From FEN-680 sp036781505 (lineage in GTDB: Bacteria > Actinomycetota > Geothermincolia > Fen-727 > Anoxymicrobiaceae): 14,222 nt of DNA. Position numbers and translations under genes: made by a program. The notes beneath the pieces are model-generated. The model searched no databases. It was not told where the DNA came from and worked only from the letters and a program-made list of their open reading frames with translations. The stretch lies in assembly GCA_036781505.1 (NCBI GenBank), contig DAIQAV010000042.1:1-14222 (forward strand), given 5' to 3'. Each line of letters starts with the position of its first letter. Position 1 is the stretch's first letter. Positions 1 to 7,337 of this stretch are shown here, in pieces.

Positions 1-24
1 GCCTATTACGACGACGTCATACAA
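1..24 (-). CDS. Start of a probable FAD/NAD(P)-binding oxidoreductase (cut by window edge)
   Basis: Only the first eight codons are inside the window. Read from a TTG at 24-22, they give M-Y-D-V-V-V-I-G, the usual first beta strand of a Rossmann-fold FAD or NAD(P) enzyme running into a glycine loop. A purine-rich GGGTGG (minus strand, 34-29) lies four bases before the TTG, and the gene would begin 22 bases after the stop of the preceding oxidoreductase on the same strand. No ATG or GTG is available in this frame close by. Position and sequence suggest yet another flavoprotein in this operon, but eight residues cannot prove it. The alternative is non-coding sequence that resembles a start by chance. 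Confidence 0.5.
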
Positions 25-46
25 ACTGCCACCCAGTGTGATCTCC

Positions 47-1123
47 TCAGAGCCGCGCCGCCACCCGCCAGCCAGGGATGTTGTGCGCGAACCGCTTCAT
101 CGAGTGCTCCTCGACGGCGGGCAGCACCGAAAGCCCGGCCCAGACCAGCGGGCGCTTGATGAAGTCCGGCACCATGTCGAAGATGCGCTTGAAGACGTAG
201 TTCGGATAATAGGTCGCCGTAGCGCGCCGGAAGTCGGAGTAGGCCACCGCCTTGTCGTCTATCGCCTTGGCCGCGATCTTTCCCGACACCAGCGCCCCCA
301 GCATACCGAAGAACAGGTAGGGGTCGATGACGCCGGCGAGCGTCCCCGCCATTATTTTGTTGCCGTGGAAGAGCCTGGGGTTGCGGATGCTGCCCACCGG
401 GCAGGCGCCGCCGACCAGGTCGCGCCACTCGGCGAACTCCCAGCCCTCGTTCTCGGCGAGCATCTGCTTGAACTTCTCCTTGGCGGCCAGAGACAGCGGC
501 CTGCCCCGCTGGAACAGCAGCGCGAAGCAGACGCCGTTGATCGCGCAGTTGAACGCATAATCCCTGGTGAAGTCGTCCATCCACAGCGACACCACGGTCC
601 GGTCGTGGTCGACCGTACCCTTGGCGTAGTAGCCACAGAGCGGAGAGTAAGGGATGCCCAGCGCCTCGTAGGGCTCTATCTTGAGCCCGGTGGCGAGGAT
701 GGTGTCCTCCGGCAGGCGGGCGTAGTCGCCCTGGGTCACCACCGGATGGTCGAACTGGACCTCGACCCCCAGTGAGGTCGCCTGCGCGAGCAGCAGGCTG
801 TCCAGCGAGGTGGAGCGCGCGCCCCGCTCGACCATATACATCGCTGTGGAGGCTTTCATCGGCATCTCGAACTTGCGACCCCAGGCGTAGGTGTTCGACT
901 CGTCGATGATCTTTACCGCGGGAGAGATGTCGATGCCGGTGTAGCGCTCTATCGCCGCGAGGTCGAACGGGCTTCCGGCGGGATCGGGCCTGAACTCGGG
1001 CATCCCGCCGATGCGCTTCTCGCGCTCGAGGACGAGGATATTCACAGAGTGGCCTTCCTTGGCCAGGTTTATCGCCGCCACCAGCCCCGATATGCCGGCA
1101 CCTACTATCGTCACGTCAGACAT
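47..1123 (-). CDS. FAD-dependent oxidoreductase, paralogue A
   Basis: A 358-residue flavoprotein. Residues 4-16 carry the dinucleotide-binding strand and loop VTIVGAGISGLVA, followed by the acidic end of strand two (LVLERE) and IGG, typical of the phytoene-desaturase/amine-oxidase/geranylgeranyl-reductase superfamily. It shares with the two paralogues in this window an ERGxRxxSLD block, an ATGL strand, and NPRLFxGxKIxAGTLAG at about residues 248-264. In the last, Thr261 sits where related flavoproteins usually have the Asp of a GD motif. There is no signal peptide or clear membrane span, so a cytoplasmic or peripheral location is likely. The ATG is preceded by GGGAG at good spacing. It lies 26 bases after paralogue B on the same strand. 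Substrate unknown; a redox role on a hydrophobic compound is inference from the neighbouring lipid carrier and CrtI-like enzyme. Confidence 0.88.
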   Translation of the reverse strand: MSDVTIVGAGISGLVAAINLAKEGHSVNILVLEREKRIGGMPEFRPDPAGSPFDLAAIERYTGIDISPAVKIIDESNTYAWGRKFEMPMKASTAMYMVERGARSTSLDSLLLAQATSLGVEVQFDHPVVTQGDYARLPEDTILATGLKIEPYEALGIPYSPLCGYYAKGTVDHDRTVVSLWMDDFTRDYAFNCAINGVCFALLFQRGRPLSLAAKEKFKQMLAENEGWEFAEWRDLVGGACPVGSIRNPRLFHGNKIMAGTLAGVIDPYLFFGMLGALVSGKIAAKAIDDKAVAYSDFRRATATYYPNYVFKRIFDMVPDFIKRPLVWAGLSVLPAVEEHSMKRFAHNIPGWRVAARL

Positions 1124-1149
1124 CTTCGTCTCCCTTTACCGAGCCCAAC

Positions 1150-2235
1150 CTACTTGGGCAACTCCTGGTAGCCCGGCAGCGCCTTGAAGAAGTTGTTCAT
1201 GAGCGGCATCAGCTGCTGCGCGTGGTCCTGCGAGAACTGGAGCTGGGGGCCCATGATCCTCTTCCTGATGGCGACCGGTGTCGCGTCGAACATCCTTCGC
1301 ATGAACAGGTTGCGCTTGAAGTACCTGGTGTATTTCTTGAAGAGCGCATACGCGGCGGCCTTGTCGTCGTGGGCTATCGCCGCTATCTTGCCGGTGACCA
1401 GCGAGCCGTGGACCCCGAACAGGGCGAACGGGTCCATCCCTCCCGCCAGCGTGCCGGCGAGTATCTTGTTTCCCTCGAACAGCCGGGGGTTGTGGTAAGA
1501 GGCGGTCGGGACCTCACCCTCGTAGTAGATCCAGGAGGAGCACTCCATCCCTTCCTCGCCCGCGAGCTGAACCTCCTTGAAGCGCTCGAGCTCGCTGTCC
1601 TTCACGGGCTCACGCGCGAAGTAGAGGCAGAAGACGACGTCGTTGCTGGAGCCGTAGTAGGCGTAGTCCAGCGCGTAGTCATCCATCCAGACGCCTGTCC
1701 TGGGCCAGTCCTCGGTCTTGCCGCGCCCCATGTACCCGAAGACCTTCTGGTAGGGGATGTTGAAGGCCTCGAGGGCGGCGGCGGGGTAGAGCCCGGTGGC
1801 GATGATCGAGTCCGGTGGGAGCTGGGAGTAGTCGTGCTGAGACGCGAATGGCTTGTCGAATTCGAACTTCACCCCGGCCTCGAGGCACAGCTCGTATAGC
1901 TGGGTGTCGAGCGAGGATTGGCGCGGCCCGCGCTCCACGCAGTGGAGGTTGACCTCTTTGACCTTCATCTCTACCTTCTGGCCGAACGCGTAGAAGTTCC
2001 AGTGCTCGCAGGGGACGATCTGGGGAGCGCCCAGCTCGACCCCGATGAACTTGCCTACGGGGCCGACGTCGAACGGGGTCACGTCGACCGCGGGCCGCAC
2101 CTGGGGCATGCCGCCCACCTGGTCGTACTTCTCGAGCACCAGGACGTCCTTGCCGTCACGCGCCAGGTTGAGAGCCGCCGTCATGCCAGCGAGCCCCGCC
2201 CCGACGATGGTTACTTCCTTGGCCTTGTAATCTAT
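1150..2235 (-). CDS. FAD-dependent oxidoreductase, paralogue B, probable ATA start
   Basis: A flavoprotein of 361 residues if read from ATA at 2235-2233, or 344 from the first ordinary start (ATG at 2184). The stretch between reads MDYKAKEVTIVGAGLAGM and contains the entire GAGLAG FAD-binding loop, so the ATG start would give a protein without its first beta strand. An in-frame TAA at 2250-2248 closes the frame upstream, and no ATG, GTG or TTG lies between it and 2184. AGGGGG (2246-2241) sits five bases before the ATA. With this start the AGTLAG block falls at residues 260-265, the same place as in paralogues A and C. Other shared blocks are ERGPRQSSLD, IIATGL, and NPRLFEGNKILAGTLAG. A sequencing error in an original ATG is an alternative. 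Substrate unknown. It follows the 59-residue peptide gene after 33 bases. Confidence 0.85.
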   Translation of the reverse strand: MDYKAKEVTIVGAGLAGMTAALNLARDGKDVLVLEKYDQVGGMPQVRPAVDVTPFDVGPVGKFIGVELGAPQIVPCEHWNFYAFGQKVEMKVKEVNLHCVERGPRQSSLDTQLYELCLEAGVKFEFDKPFASQHDYSQLPPDSIIATGLYPAAALEAFNIPYQKVFGYMGRGKTEDWPRTGVWMDDYALDYAYYGSSNDVVFCLYFAREPVKDSELERFKEVQLAGEEGMECSSWIYYEGEVPTASYHNPRLFEGNKILAGTLAGGMDPFALFGVHGSLVTGKIAAIAHDDKAAAYALFKKYTRYFKRNLFMRRMFDATPVAIRKRIMGPQLQFSQDHAQQLMPLMNNFFKALPGYQELPK

Positions 2236-2240
2236 TGTTA

Positions 2241-2246
2241 CCCCCT
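2241..2246 (-). promoter_or_regulatory. Ribosome binding site supporting the ATA start of paralogue B
   Basis: On the minus strand AGGGGG is followed by five bases (TAACA) and then ATA GAT TAC. No comparable site lies at a good distance before the ATG at 2184, which also falls inside the conserved FAD-binding loop. This site therefore favours the upstream non-standard start. Confidence 0.5.
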
Positions 2247-2268
2247 GTTAGCGACGAGGCGGCCTGGT

Positions 2269-2448
2269 TCAGGTGAGCAGCCGCCGCGGCATCTCGCGCG
2301 CCTCGCGAAGCTGCTTTCTCAGGTGTCGCTTCGAGCCTTCGTCGAGCCTTATAGAGCGGTCGAGCGCCGCCAGCGCGGCGGCGATGCCCATGGCGGTAAG
2401 GATCAGCGTGCCCCTCCCGCGCCAGGCCGACTTGATGAGACCTGTCAT
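2269..2448 (-). CDS. Small predicted membrane peptide, 59 residues
   Basis: A short reading frame starting at ATG (2448-2446) with GAGGGG a few bases upstream, ending in TGA. Residues about 13-29 (GTLILTAMGIAAALAAL) form one hydrophobic, Ala-rich segment that could span or dip into the membrane. The rest is strongly basic, with many Arg/Lys (KRHLRKQLREAREMPRR near the C-terminus), consistent with an amphipathic or membrane-surface helix. It sits between the FAD-linked oxidase gene and paralogue B on the same strand, in a gap otherwise unexplained. I do not recognise a family. It could be a small membrane anchor or accessory subunit of the flavoprotein/Fe-S module (inference from position), or a chance frame; the good ribosome site argues against chance. 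Confidence 0.6.
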   Translation of the reverse strand: MTGLIKSAWRGRGTLILTAMGIAAALAALDRSIRLDEGSKRHLRKQLREAREMPRRLLT

Positions 2449-2463
2449 GCCACCCCTCAAAAT

Positions 2464-2492
2464 GCAAAATTGGTGCCTGGCACCTTTTTTGC
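2464..2492. repeat. Palindromic hairpin element with GGTGCCTGGCACC core
   Basis: The core GGTGCC-T-GGCACC (2472-2484) is a perfect 6-bp inverted repeat with a single-base loop. The flanks GCAAAA and TTTTGC extend the pairing, interrupted by a two-base mismatch. It lies directly after the stop of the FAD-linked oxidase gene and before the small peptide gene. On the plus strand a run of six T follows the core. On the minus strand, the sense strand of the genes here, only AATTTT follows, so any termination there would be partial. I recall similar GGTGCCTGGCACC palindromes scattered between genes in environmental bacteria as REP-like elements; this link is unverified. Confidence 0.6.
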
Positions 2493-2495
2493 GTC

Positions 2496-4115
2496 TTAGA
2501 AGAAGATCTTCTTCATGCAGCCGGTGTCGTACTCCCACCTGCGGTTGGAGATGTTGTTGGGGTCGAGCGCCATCTTCATCTTGGTGAACGCGTCCATGAA
2601 CTGCACCATGTTCGGCTGGGCCGCCTGCATGGCGAGGTCCATCATCGGTACCACTCCCTTGACCAGCGCGCCGCCACCGGCCGCGATGATCATTCCCTGG
2701 CTCATGGCGACGGCGGTCGCGCGCCCGTATCCCATCAGTATCCGCAGCAGGTCGTCCTTGTCGGCCTGGTTGGTGTAGACGTCGTACTCCATGTAGGCGC
2801 TGCGGCCCATGTGATAGGGCTGCAGGTAGGTGGAGGCGTCGTCGGGGGGAAGGGCGTCGTCGGTGGTGCCGACCTGGTTGGTGCAGGCCGTGCGCATCGT
2901 GGCCTCGATCCCCACCATGTTGTCGAGCTTGTCGATGAGGGCGCCGATCATGAACGAGCCGCGCACTCGCTGCACGCGCACGGTTACGTTGAAGAACTTG
3001 ACCCACTTCTCCAAGTTCACGTAGTCGTAGTCAGCGGTCATGTCCTCTATGGCTTCCTTCGGGAGGTAGTCGAACATGGGGAACTTCTCCTCCAGCATCC
3101 TCTGGGTCACCTCGGCCTTGAGGTCGGCCTCCTCCTCGGTCTCGCCGCCGAAGATCGTCACGAGATTGTGGCGCGGCATGAGCTCAGCGACCTTGCTCGC
3201 CTCCTTGTTGGTGTCGCCCATGAAGATCCCATAGAAGGAGTTCATGAGGTGGGCGAGCTCGAGCGAGAGGTTGTCCTGCGCCACCTCGTAGAGAGCGTCG
3301 GCGAGAACCCCCAGATTGTCCTCCTCGTAGGCGGGGAAGATCTGCTGGTGGAACGGGGCCTCGGGGTAGAGGCGTATCGTCATCTTGGTGACGATGCCGT
3401 AGGTGCCGAAGGCGTACCTGAACAGGCATGAGATGTCGGGGCCGGGCCCTGGCACCGCGCCCTTGACCGCGCCGTACGACATCGCGCCGGTCTTCAGTAT
3501 CTCGCCGGTGGGCAGCACCGCCTCGACGTCGAGGATGTTGTCCATCCCGAAGCCGTACTTGGATGCCATGGTGTTGATGTTGCAGAAGAGGTGGTTGCTT
3601 ATGACCCCCGCGGTGGCCGAAGTGGACGGGTTGAGCAGCCTGCAGCCCACCAGCTGCGCTGCGGCCTGCAGCATCAGGTAGTTGACCCCGGGCTGAATGG
3701 TCGCCCACATGTTCTCGCCGTCTATCTCGAGGATCTCGTCCATCCTGCGCAGGTCGCAGAGTATGCCCCCGTAGGGTGGAAGCGCCAGACCCGCCGTGGT
3801 CAGGCCGGTGCCGAAAGGCATCACGTCCATGAGAAACTCGTTGGCGATGCGGTACACCTCCTGGACCTCCTCGGTGGAGGAGGGCATCGCCACTATGTGC
3901 GGGTAGGAAGCCGGGGTGAAGCTCTGGTCGCGCGCGTAGCCGCAGAGCACCGACGGGGCGTCGCTGGCCCATTCCTCCCCCAGTGCCTTCTTGAGCGCGT
4001 CGAGGGCCTTGCCGAGGTTCTCCGCGCGGTTGTGCTCGGGGTCCTTCTCCATCACCAGCGGACGGTGCACGACCCGCCGGGCGCGAAGCTCCTCGCGTAT
4101 CCTGCTCTTTGCCAT
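2496..4115 (-). CDS. FAD-linked oxidase/dehydrogenase, GlcD / VAO (PCMH-type) family
   Basis: A 539-residue protein of the family that includes glycolate oxidase GlcD, D-lactate dehydrogenase and p-cresol methylhydroxylase. The FAD-binding domain spans roughly residues 65-260. It has the pyrophosphate loop MPFGTGLTTAG at 99-109, the DLRRMDEILEID strand (121-132), the QPGV turn (141-144), and the GxxPDISCLFRYAFGTYGIVTKM-type block near 225-245. The C-terminal half is the substrate-cap part and ends in a short helix region with DPNNISNRRWEYD. These enzymes oxidise an alcohol, hydroxy acid or phenol and reduce FAD. The start ATG follows AGGAGG with six bases between, a strong site. It begins ten bases after the Fe-S gene, so the two are very likely co-transcribed and probably form a dehydrogenase complex. 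The substrate cannot be read from the sequence. Confidence 0.9.
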   Translation of the reverse strand: MAKSRIREELRARRVVHRPLVMEKDPEHNRAENLGKALDALKKALGEEWASDAPSVLCGYARDQSFTPASYPHIVAMPSSTEEVQEVYRIANEFLMDVMPFGTGLTTAGLALPPYGGILCDLRRMDEILEIDGENMWATIQPGVNYLMLQAAAQLVGCRLLNPSTSATAGVISNHLFCNINTMASKYGFGMDNILDVEAVLPTGEILKTGAMSYGAVKGAVPGPGPDISCLFRYAFGTYGIVTKMTIRLYPEAPFHQQIFPAYEEDNLGVLADALYEVAQDNLSLELAHLMNSFYGIFMGDTNKEASKVAELMPRHNLVTIFGGETEEEADLKAEVTQRMLEEKFPMFDYLPKEAIEDMTADYDYVNLEKWVKFFNVTVRVQRVRGSFMIGALIDKLDNMVGIEATMRTACTNQVGTTDDALPPDDASTYLQPYHMGRSAYMEYDVYTNQADKDDLLRILMGYGRATAVAMSQGMIIAAGGGALVKGVVPMMDLAMQAAQPNMVQFMDAFTKMKMALDPNNISNRRWEYDTGCMKKIFF

Positions 4116-4125
4116 CGCTAGCCTC

Positions 4126-5328
4126 CTAAAGCGCTTTCTCTAGTATCTCGGCCAGGTCGTAGACCTTGAGGTCGGATTTCTTCTCGGCTATGGCGTCCTC
4201 GAACATGCGCACGCAGATCGGGCAGGCGGTGATTATCGCCTCCGCGCCAACGTGCTCCGCCTCGAACAGCCTCTCGTTGGTGACCCACCTGGCGAACTCC
4301 GGCTCCCAGAAGAACACCGAGCCGCCCCCGCCGCAGCAGAGCGCGTTCTTGCGCGCACGCTCGAACTCGACCAGCTCGAGCCCGGGAATCGCCCCCAGCA
4401 CCTGGCGTGGCTCGTCGAAGATGCCGCTGCGGCGTCCCAGCCTGCAGGGGTCGTGGTAGGCCGCCTTCATCTTGACCGGTTTGGAAGGCTTGAGCTTGCC
4501 CTCCTTTATGAGCCCCGCCGTCATCTCCGGGAAGCTGACCACCTCGAGCTCGGCGGCCTTGGTGTACTCCTCCTTGATGACGCTGTAGGCGTGGCAGTCG
4601 GCGGTGACTATCTTGGTGGCGCCAGCCTTCTCGAAGAGGTCGAGGTTGGCGTTGGCGAGTGTCTCGAAGAAGTCGCGGTCGCCAATGAGCAGCAGGGCGC
4701 TGCCGCTGGAGACCTCTTCCTTGCCCAGGGTGCCGAAGTCGACGCCCGCCGCGGAGAGCACCTTGGCCACCGCCTGGATGCGAGGAGTCAACTGCTTGAA
4801 GCTCGAGTAGTCGTCGCCCACGAAGAGCAGCCACTCGACTTTTTGCTCGAGCGCGTTTGCAATGTCCATCCCCTTGGCCCAGGCGACACGCGCCTCGGCG
4901 GTCACGCCGTAGGGGTTGTCGGTCTTCTCCATGCTCTCGATCATCGGCGCGAAGTAATCCAGCGGCGCCCACTCGTCGGCGATCGCCTGCTCGCGCAGGA
5001 GCTGGATGACCCACAGCGGGTGGAGCTGCTTGACCGGATAGCACCTGTCGTCACAGGAGCCGCACAGCATGCAGGTGTAGACCGAGTGCTGCATCATCTC
5101 GTCCGGCTCGATCTCGACCAGGTCCAGGCACCGCGCCATCTCGAGCTTGCCGGGCGCGTAGTAGGCCTCATAGCGGAAGCGCGTTCCGGACGGGCAGTTC
5201 CGCCAGAACCGCGGATCGTCGCACTGCTGCGCCATGACTCCCTGACAGAGCTTGCACTTTCCGCAGAGCGAGAAGTCCTCGCGGAGCTCCGCCAGTGCCT
5301 CACGCGGGGCGGTGATTCTGCGCTGCAT
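4126..5328 (-). CDS. Fe-S electron-transfer protein, GlcF / HdrD-like with CCG domain
   Basis: A 400-residue iron-sulfur protein. The N-terminus has two ferredoxin-type cysteine groups: C22xxC25xxC28 with further Cys at 36 and 45 (CPSG), and C86xxC89xxC92xxxC96 followed by YP. Together these probably bind two [4Fe-4S] clusters. The C-terminal half carries one complete CCG signature: Cys295 (DPCRLG), Cys331-Cys332 (LCCGGGGS) and Cys369/Cys372 (CPIC). An earlier matching region has only a lone Cys (ADCHAYS), so the first CCG repeat looks degenerate. This architecture is that of glycolate oxidase GlcF and heterodisulfide reductase HdrD, which move electrons from a flavin dehydrogenase towards quinones or thiols. 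The ATG is preceded by GGAAGGAG overlapping the end of the upstream gene, only three bases away, implying translational coupling. Confidence 0.92.
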   Translation of the reverse strand: MQRRITAPREALAELREDFSLCGKCKLCQGVMAQQCDDPRFWRNCPSGTRFRYEAYYAPGKLEMARCLDLVEIEPDEMMQHSVYTCMLCGSCDDRCYPVKQLHPLWVIQLLREQAIADEWAPLDYFAPMIESMEKTDNPYGVTAEARVAWAKGMDIANALEQKVEWLLFVGDDYSSFKQLTPRIQAVAKVLSAAGVDFGTLGKEEVSSGSALLLIGDRDFFETLANANLDLFEKAGATKIVTADCHAYSVIKEEYTKAAELEVVSFPEMTAGLIKEGKLKPSKPVKMKAAYHDPCRLGRRSGIFDEPRQVLGAIPGLELVEFERARKNALCCGGGGSVFFWEPEFARWVTNERLFEAEHVGAEAIITACPICVRMFEDAIAEKKSDLKVYDLAEILEKAL

Positions 5329-5331
5329 CGT

Positions 5332-6738
5332 CTAAACTCCTTCCAGTAGCTGATCCGGGTTCAGTAGGCCCTTGGGGTCGACCGTCCTCTTGAACAGCTT
5401 GATCATGTTCACGTAGGAGGGATCCATCCTGGCGTACAGCATCTCCGCGACCGCGCCGCGCGGCTTGTCGATGAAGGCCCCCTGATCGATGAGCGCCTCA
5501 TAAGACTTGACGCAGGCGTCGGCAACGGAGCCGGCCGCCTTGGCTTCCTTGGCGTTGTAGTAGAAGTCGGTCTCGCAGTAGGCGGAGGACCCGAAGTACA
5601 CCGGCACCACTATCTTGCCGGTCTCCTCGGGCTTCAACCCCGCCGCCTTCACCTTCTCGTCGATGACTGAGAAAGTGTCGGGCACGTTCTTGAAGTAGTT
5701 GTAGCAGTCGACCGTCTCGGTGCGGCCTTTGAAGTAGTCGCGGTCGTAGACGTTCCAGGGACCGGACAGGGCCTTCTCGCACATCTCGGGGACCTGCCCC
5801 TTGAGGAGCTTGCCGCCCATCTCCCTGGCGGCCTCCTTGATGTAGCGCTCCCAGACGTCCACCAGGTCCTTGTAGTGCTCCATGGTGAAGACCGCGGTCC
5901 AGGGGTTGAGCTTTTTCTTCATGCCCGCCACCGCGCCCGCGTCGCCGCCGGCGAGGATCACCGAGAGGTAGCGGTCGTTCGCGGCGAAGGACTCGAAGCA
6001 CCACTCGGCCCGGCTGACCTTGTAGAGCAGGTCCCTGGCCGCCTCGAGGTTGTCGAACCCGAACGCCACCAGCCTGCGCTCCTCGCGGTTGGGGTAGGTG
6101 TAGACCAGCCCGTAGTAGGGGATCCCGAAGATGTCCTCGGAGGCCCCGAAGAACGGCGAGAACTGCGGCCCCTGGTCCTCGCGGAAATCCGCGTGGCCCT
6201 CGTCGGTCAGCTGTTGCGAGCCCGAGACCCACATCTGGCCGTCCGCCATCATCGCGTGGAACACCGAGATGTGGGGGTGCCTGTACCCGCCCTCGCCCAT
6301 CAGGATGTCGCGGTCCATGTAGGAGCGCACGATGGAGGGGGAGGTGCCGGCCAGCGGATAGAGCAGCCGCTGGTTCTCACGCGCGAGCTCAGCCGCCAGT
6401 TGCTCGAAGGTCACGCCGACGAAGACGTTCGCGGTGAGGTTGCGCAGGTCGATCTTCTTGATCTTGTTCATCCCGCTCAGGTCGACCAGGATGCCTTTCT
6501 TGCCCGCGAGGTTGCCGGCGTCGGTTTTACGCCTGACCGAGAACAGCGGTATCTCGCTTTCGTAAGAGAACGCCGCGACGTCCGCCAGGCCATCGACGTC
6601 CTTGGGCGTCACCAGCACCAGGTCCGCGCCGTCCACGGGCGCCAGAAAGCAGGCCGCGACCGCGCTCGCGCCGGTCTTGACGTTGCCTTCGCCCAGCAGC
6701 CTCTTAAGCTCTTTTGCGGCGCTGCCGTTGCCGTTCAA
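5332..6738 (-). CDS. Second FAD-binding oxidoreductase subunit, degenerate FAD loop (GlcE-like role)
   Basis: A 468-residue protein resembling the FAD-linked oxidase family but more divergent. The strands ILVDLSGMNKIKKIDLRN (83-100) and the VFVGVTFEQLA turn (105-115) match the DLRRMDEILEID...QPGV region of its neighbour, and a SPFFGASEDIFGIPYYGLVYTYP-type block matches the FGTYGIVTKM region. The glycine-rich FAD pyrophosphate loop expected near residue 66-74 is replaced by FSVRRKTDAGN. It may therefore bind FAD weakly or act as a non-catalytic partner, as GlcE partners GlcD (inference). The start codon is TTG (6738-6736) behind GGAGGGG; no ATG lies close to this site. It is followed after three bases by the Fe-S gene, so the two are tightly coupled. 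Confidence 0.82.
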   Translation of the reverse strand: MNGNGSAAKELKRLLGEGNVKTGASAVAACFLAPVDGADLVLVTPKDVDGLADVAAFSYESEIPLFSVRRKTDAGNLAGKKGILVDLSGMNKIKKIDLRNLTANVFVGVTFEQLAAELARENQRLLYPLAGTSPSIVRSYMDRDILMGEGGYRHPHISVFHAMMADGQMWVSGSQQLTDEGHADFREDQGPQFSPFFGASEDIFGIPYYGLVYTYPNREERRLVAFGFDNLEAARDLLYKVSRAEWCFESFAANDRYLSVILAGGDAGAVAGMKKKLNPWTAVFTMEHYKDLVDVWERYIKEAAREMGGKLLKGQVPEMCEKALSGPWNVYDRDYFKGRTETVDCYNYFKNVPDTFSVIDEKVKAAGLKPEETGKIVVPVYFGSSAYCETDFYYNAKEAKAAGSVADACVKSYEALIDQGAFIDKPRGAVAEMLYARMDPSYVNMIKLFKRTVDPKGLLNPDQLLEGV

Positions 6739-6778
6739 AAGCCCCTCCAGTCTCCGGTAAGTCTTTCCTGCAAACGGA

Positions 6779-7198
6779 TCAACTGACGTCGATTATGGAT
6801 TCGAGCCCCTTCTCCGTGAGGATCTCGGGGTAGATCTTGAACGCGGGCTTGATGACGGGGAGCATCTTGAGCAGCTTGGGCACGGAGCCCTCCGACTCGA
6901 TCTCCCCGCTGGTAAGCGCCTTGATGAGGTTCAGCTTGCCCAGCCAGAACTTGTGGGCCGTGTCCGTCGACATCCGCAGGGTGGCGTCGCTATCGTTGAA
7001 ATCCTTGGGACCGGTGAGCAGGAGCATGTCGTCGCCCCGGCAGTCGATCCAGACCTCTCCGTCGGGGTCCGAGTAGATGAAGTGCACGAGCAGCTTTGAG
7101 GCGAGAGCTTTCTCCTTGATCGCGGGATCGGAGGAGAGCTTCTCGAAGAGCTCGCCGAGGGAATCGTAGAAAGGTTGGATGTCACTGAAGTACGGCAT
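6779..7198 (-). CDS. SCP-2-like sterol/lipid carrier domain protein
   Basis: A 139-residue single-domain protein resembling the SCP-2 sterol transfer family. Seen in the sequence: an N-terminal helix region (FYDSLGELFEKLSSDPAIKEKA), a beta section with DGEVWIDCRG and DMLLLTGP, the block DATLRMSTDTAHKFWLGKLNLIKALTSGEIESEGS typical of the family's SDxxxxxLxxGKxxxxxAxxxGKIKxxG pattern, and a C-terminal helix. Such proteins hold a hydrophobic molecule (acyl chain, sterol or isoprenoid) in a pocket. No signal peptide. The ATG has GGAG eight bases upstream. It is first in the minus-strand gene set, separated by 40 bases from the degenerate FAD subunit. Its place beside flavin and Fe-S redox proteins suggests it presents a lipid substrate to them (inference). 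Confidence 0.82.
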   Translation of the reverse strand: MPYFSDIQPFYDSLGELFEKLSSDPAIKEKALASKLLVHFIYSDPDGEVWIDCRGDDMLLLTGPKDFNDSDATLRMSTDTAHKFWLGKLNLIKALTSGEIESEGSVPKLLKMLPVIKPAFKIYPEILTEKGLESIIDVS

Positions 7199-7299
7199 TC
7201 CTGCGTCTCCTTTCGTTACAACCTAGCGGCCGGCCGGAAGATGTGGAGCGCATTCAGCTCGGCGCAGCCTCCTACCCCCACTCAGCGCCCATAATTATT

Positions 7300-7328
7300 A
7301 GTTCACTAGAGTGGAACTGTCAATTGAC
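7300..7328. promoter_or_regulatory. Operator-like inverted repeats in the divergent promoter
   Basis: Two adjacent symmetric sequences. AGTTCACTAGAGTGGAACT (7300-7318) has perfect 5-base outer arms, AGTTC and GAACT. GTCAATTGAC (7319-7328) is a perfect 10-base palindrome that overlaps the possible TTGACC -35. They directly abut and sit where a repressor could control both directions. The regulator is not in this window and the sites are unproven. Confidence 0.4.
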
Positions 7329-7337
7329 CGCCCGGTG

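Noticed and set aside
2464..2492. Rho-independent terminator for the minus-strand operon
   Set aside because: The six-T run lies on the plus-strand side of the hairpin; the minus-strand transcript has only AATTTT after the stem, and genes continue on the same strand 15 bases further.
2269..3006. A 245-codon minus-strand frame covering the small peptide and part of the oxidase gene
   Set aside because: Its upstream two thirds overlap the well-supported FAD oxidase in another frame with low-complexity Arg/His-rich composition; only the last 59 codons have their own ribosome site and sensible composition.
4252..5349. Long plus-strand open frame opposite the Fe-S gene
   Set aside because: It is an antisense shadow in GC-rich DNA; the opposite strand encodes clear cysteine cluster motifs.
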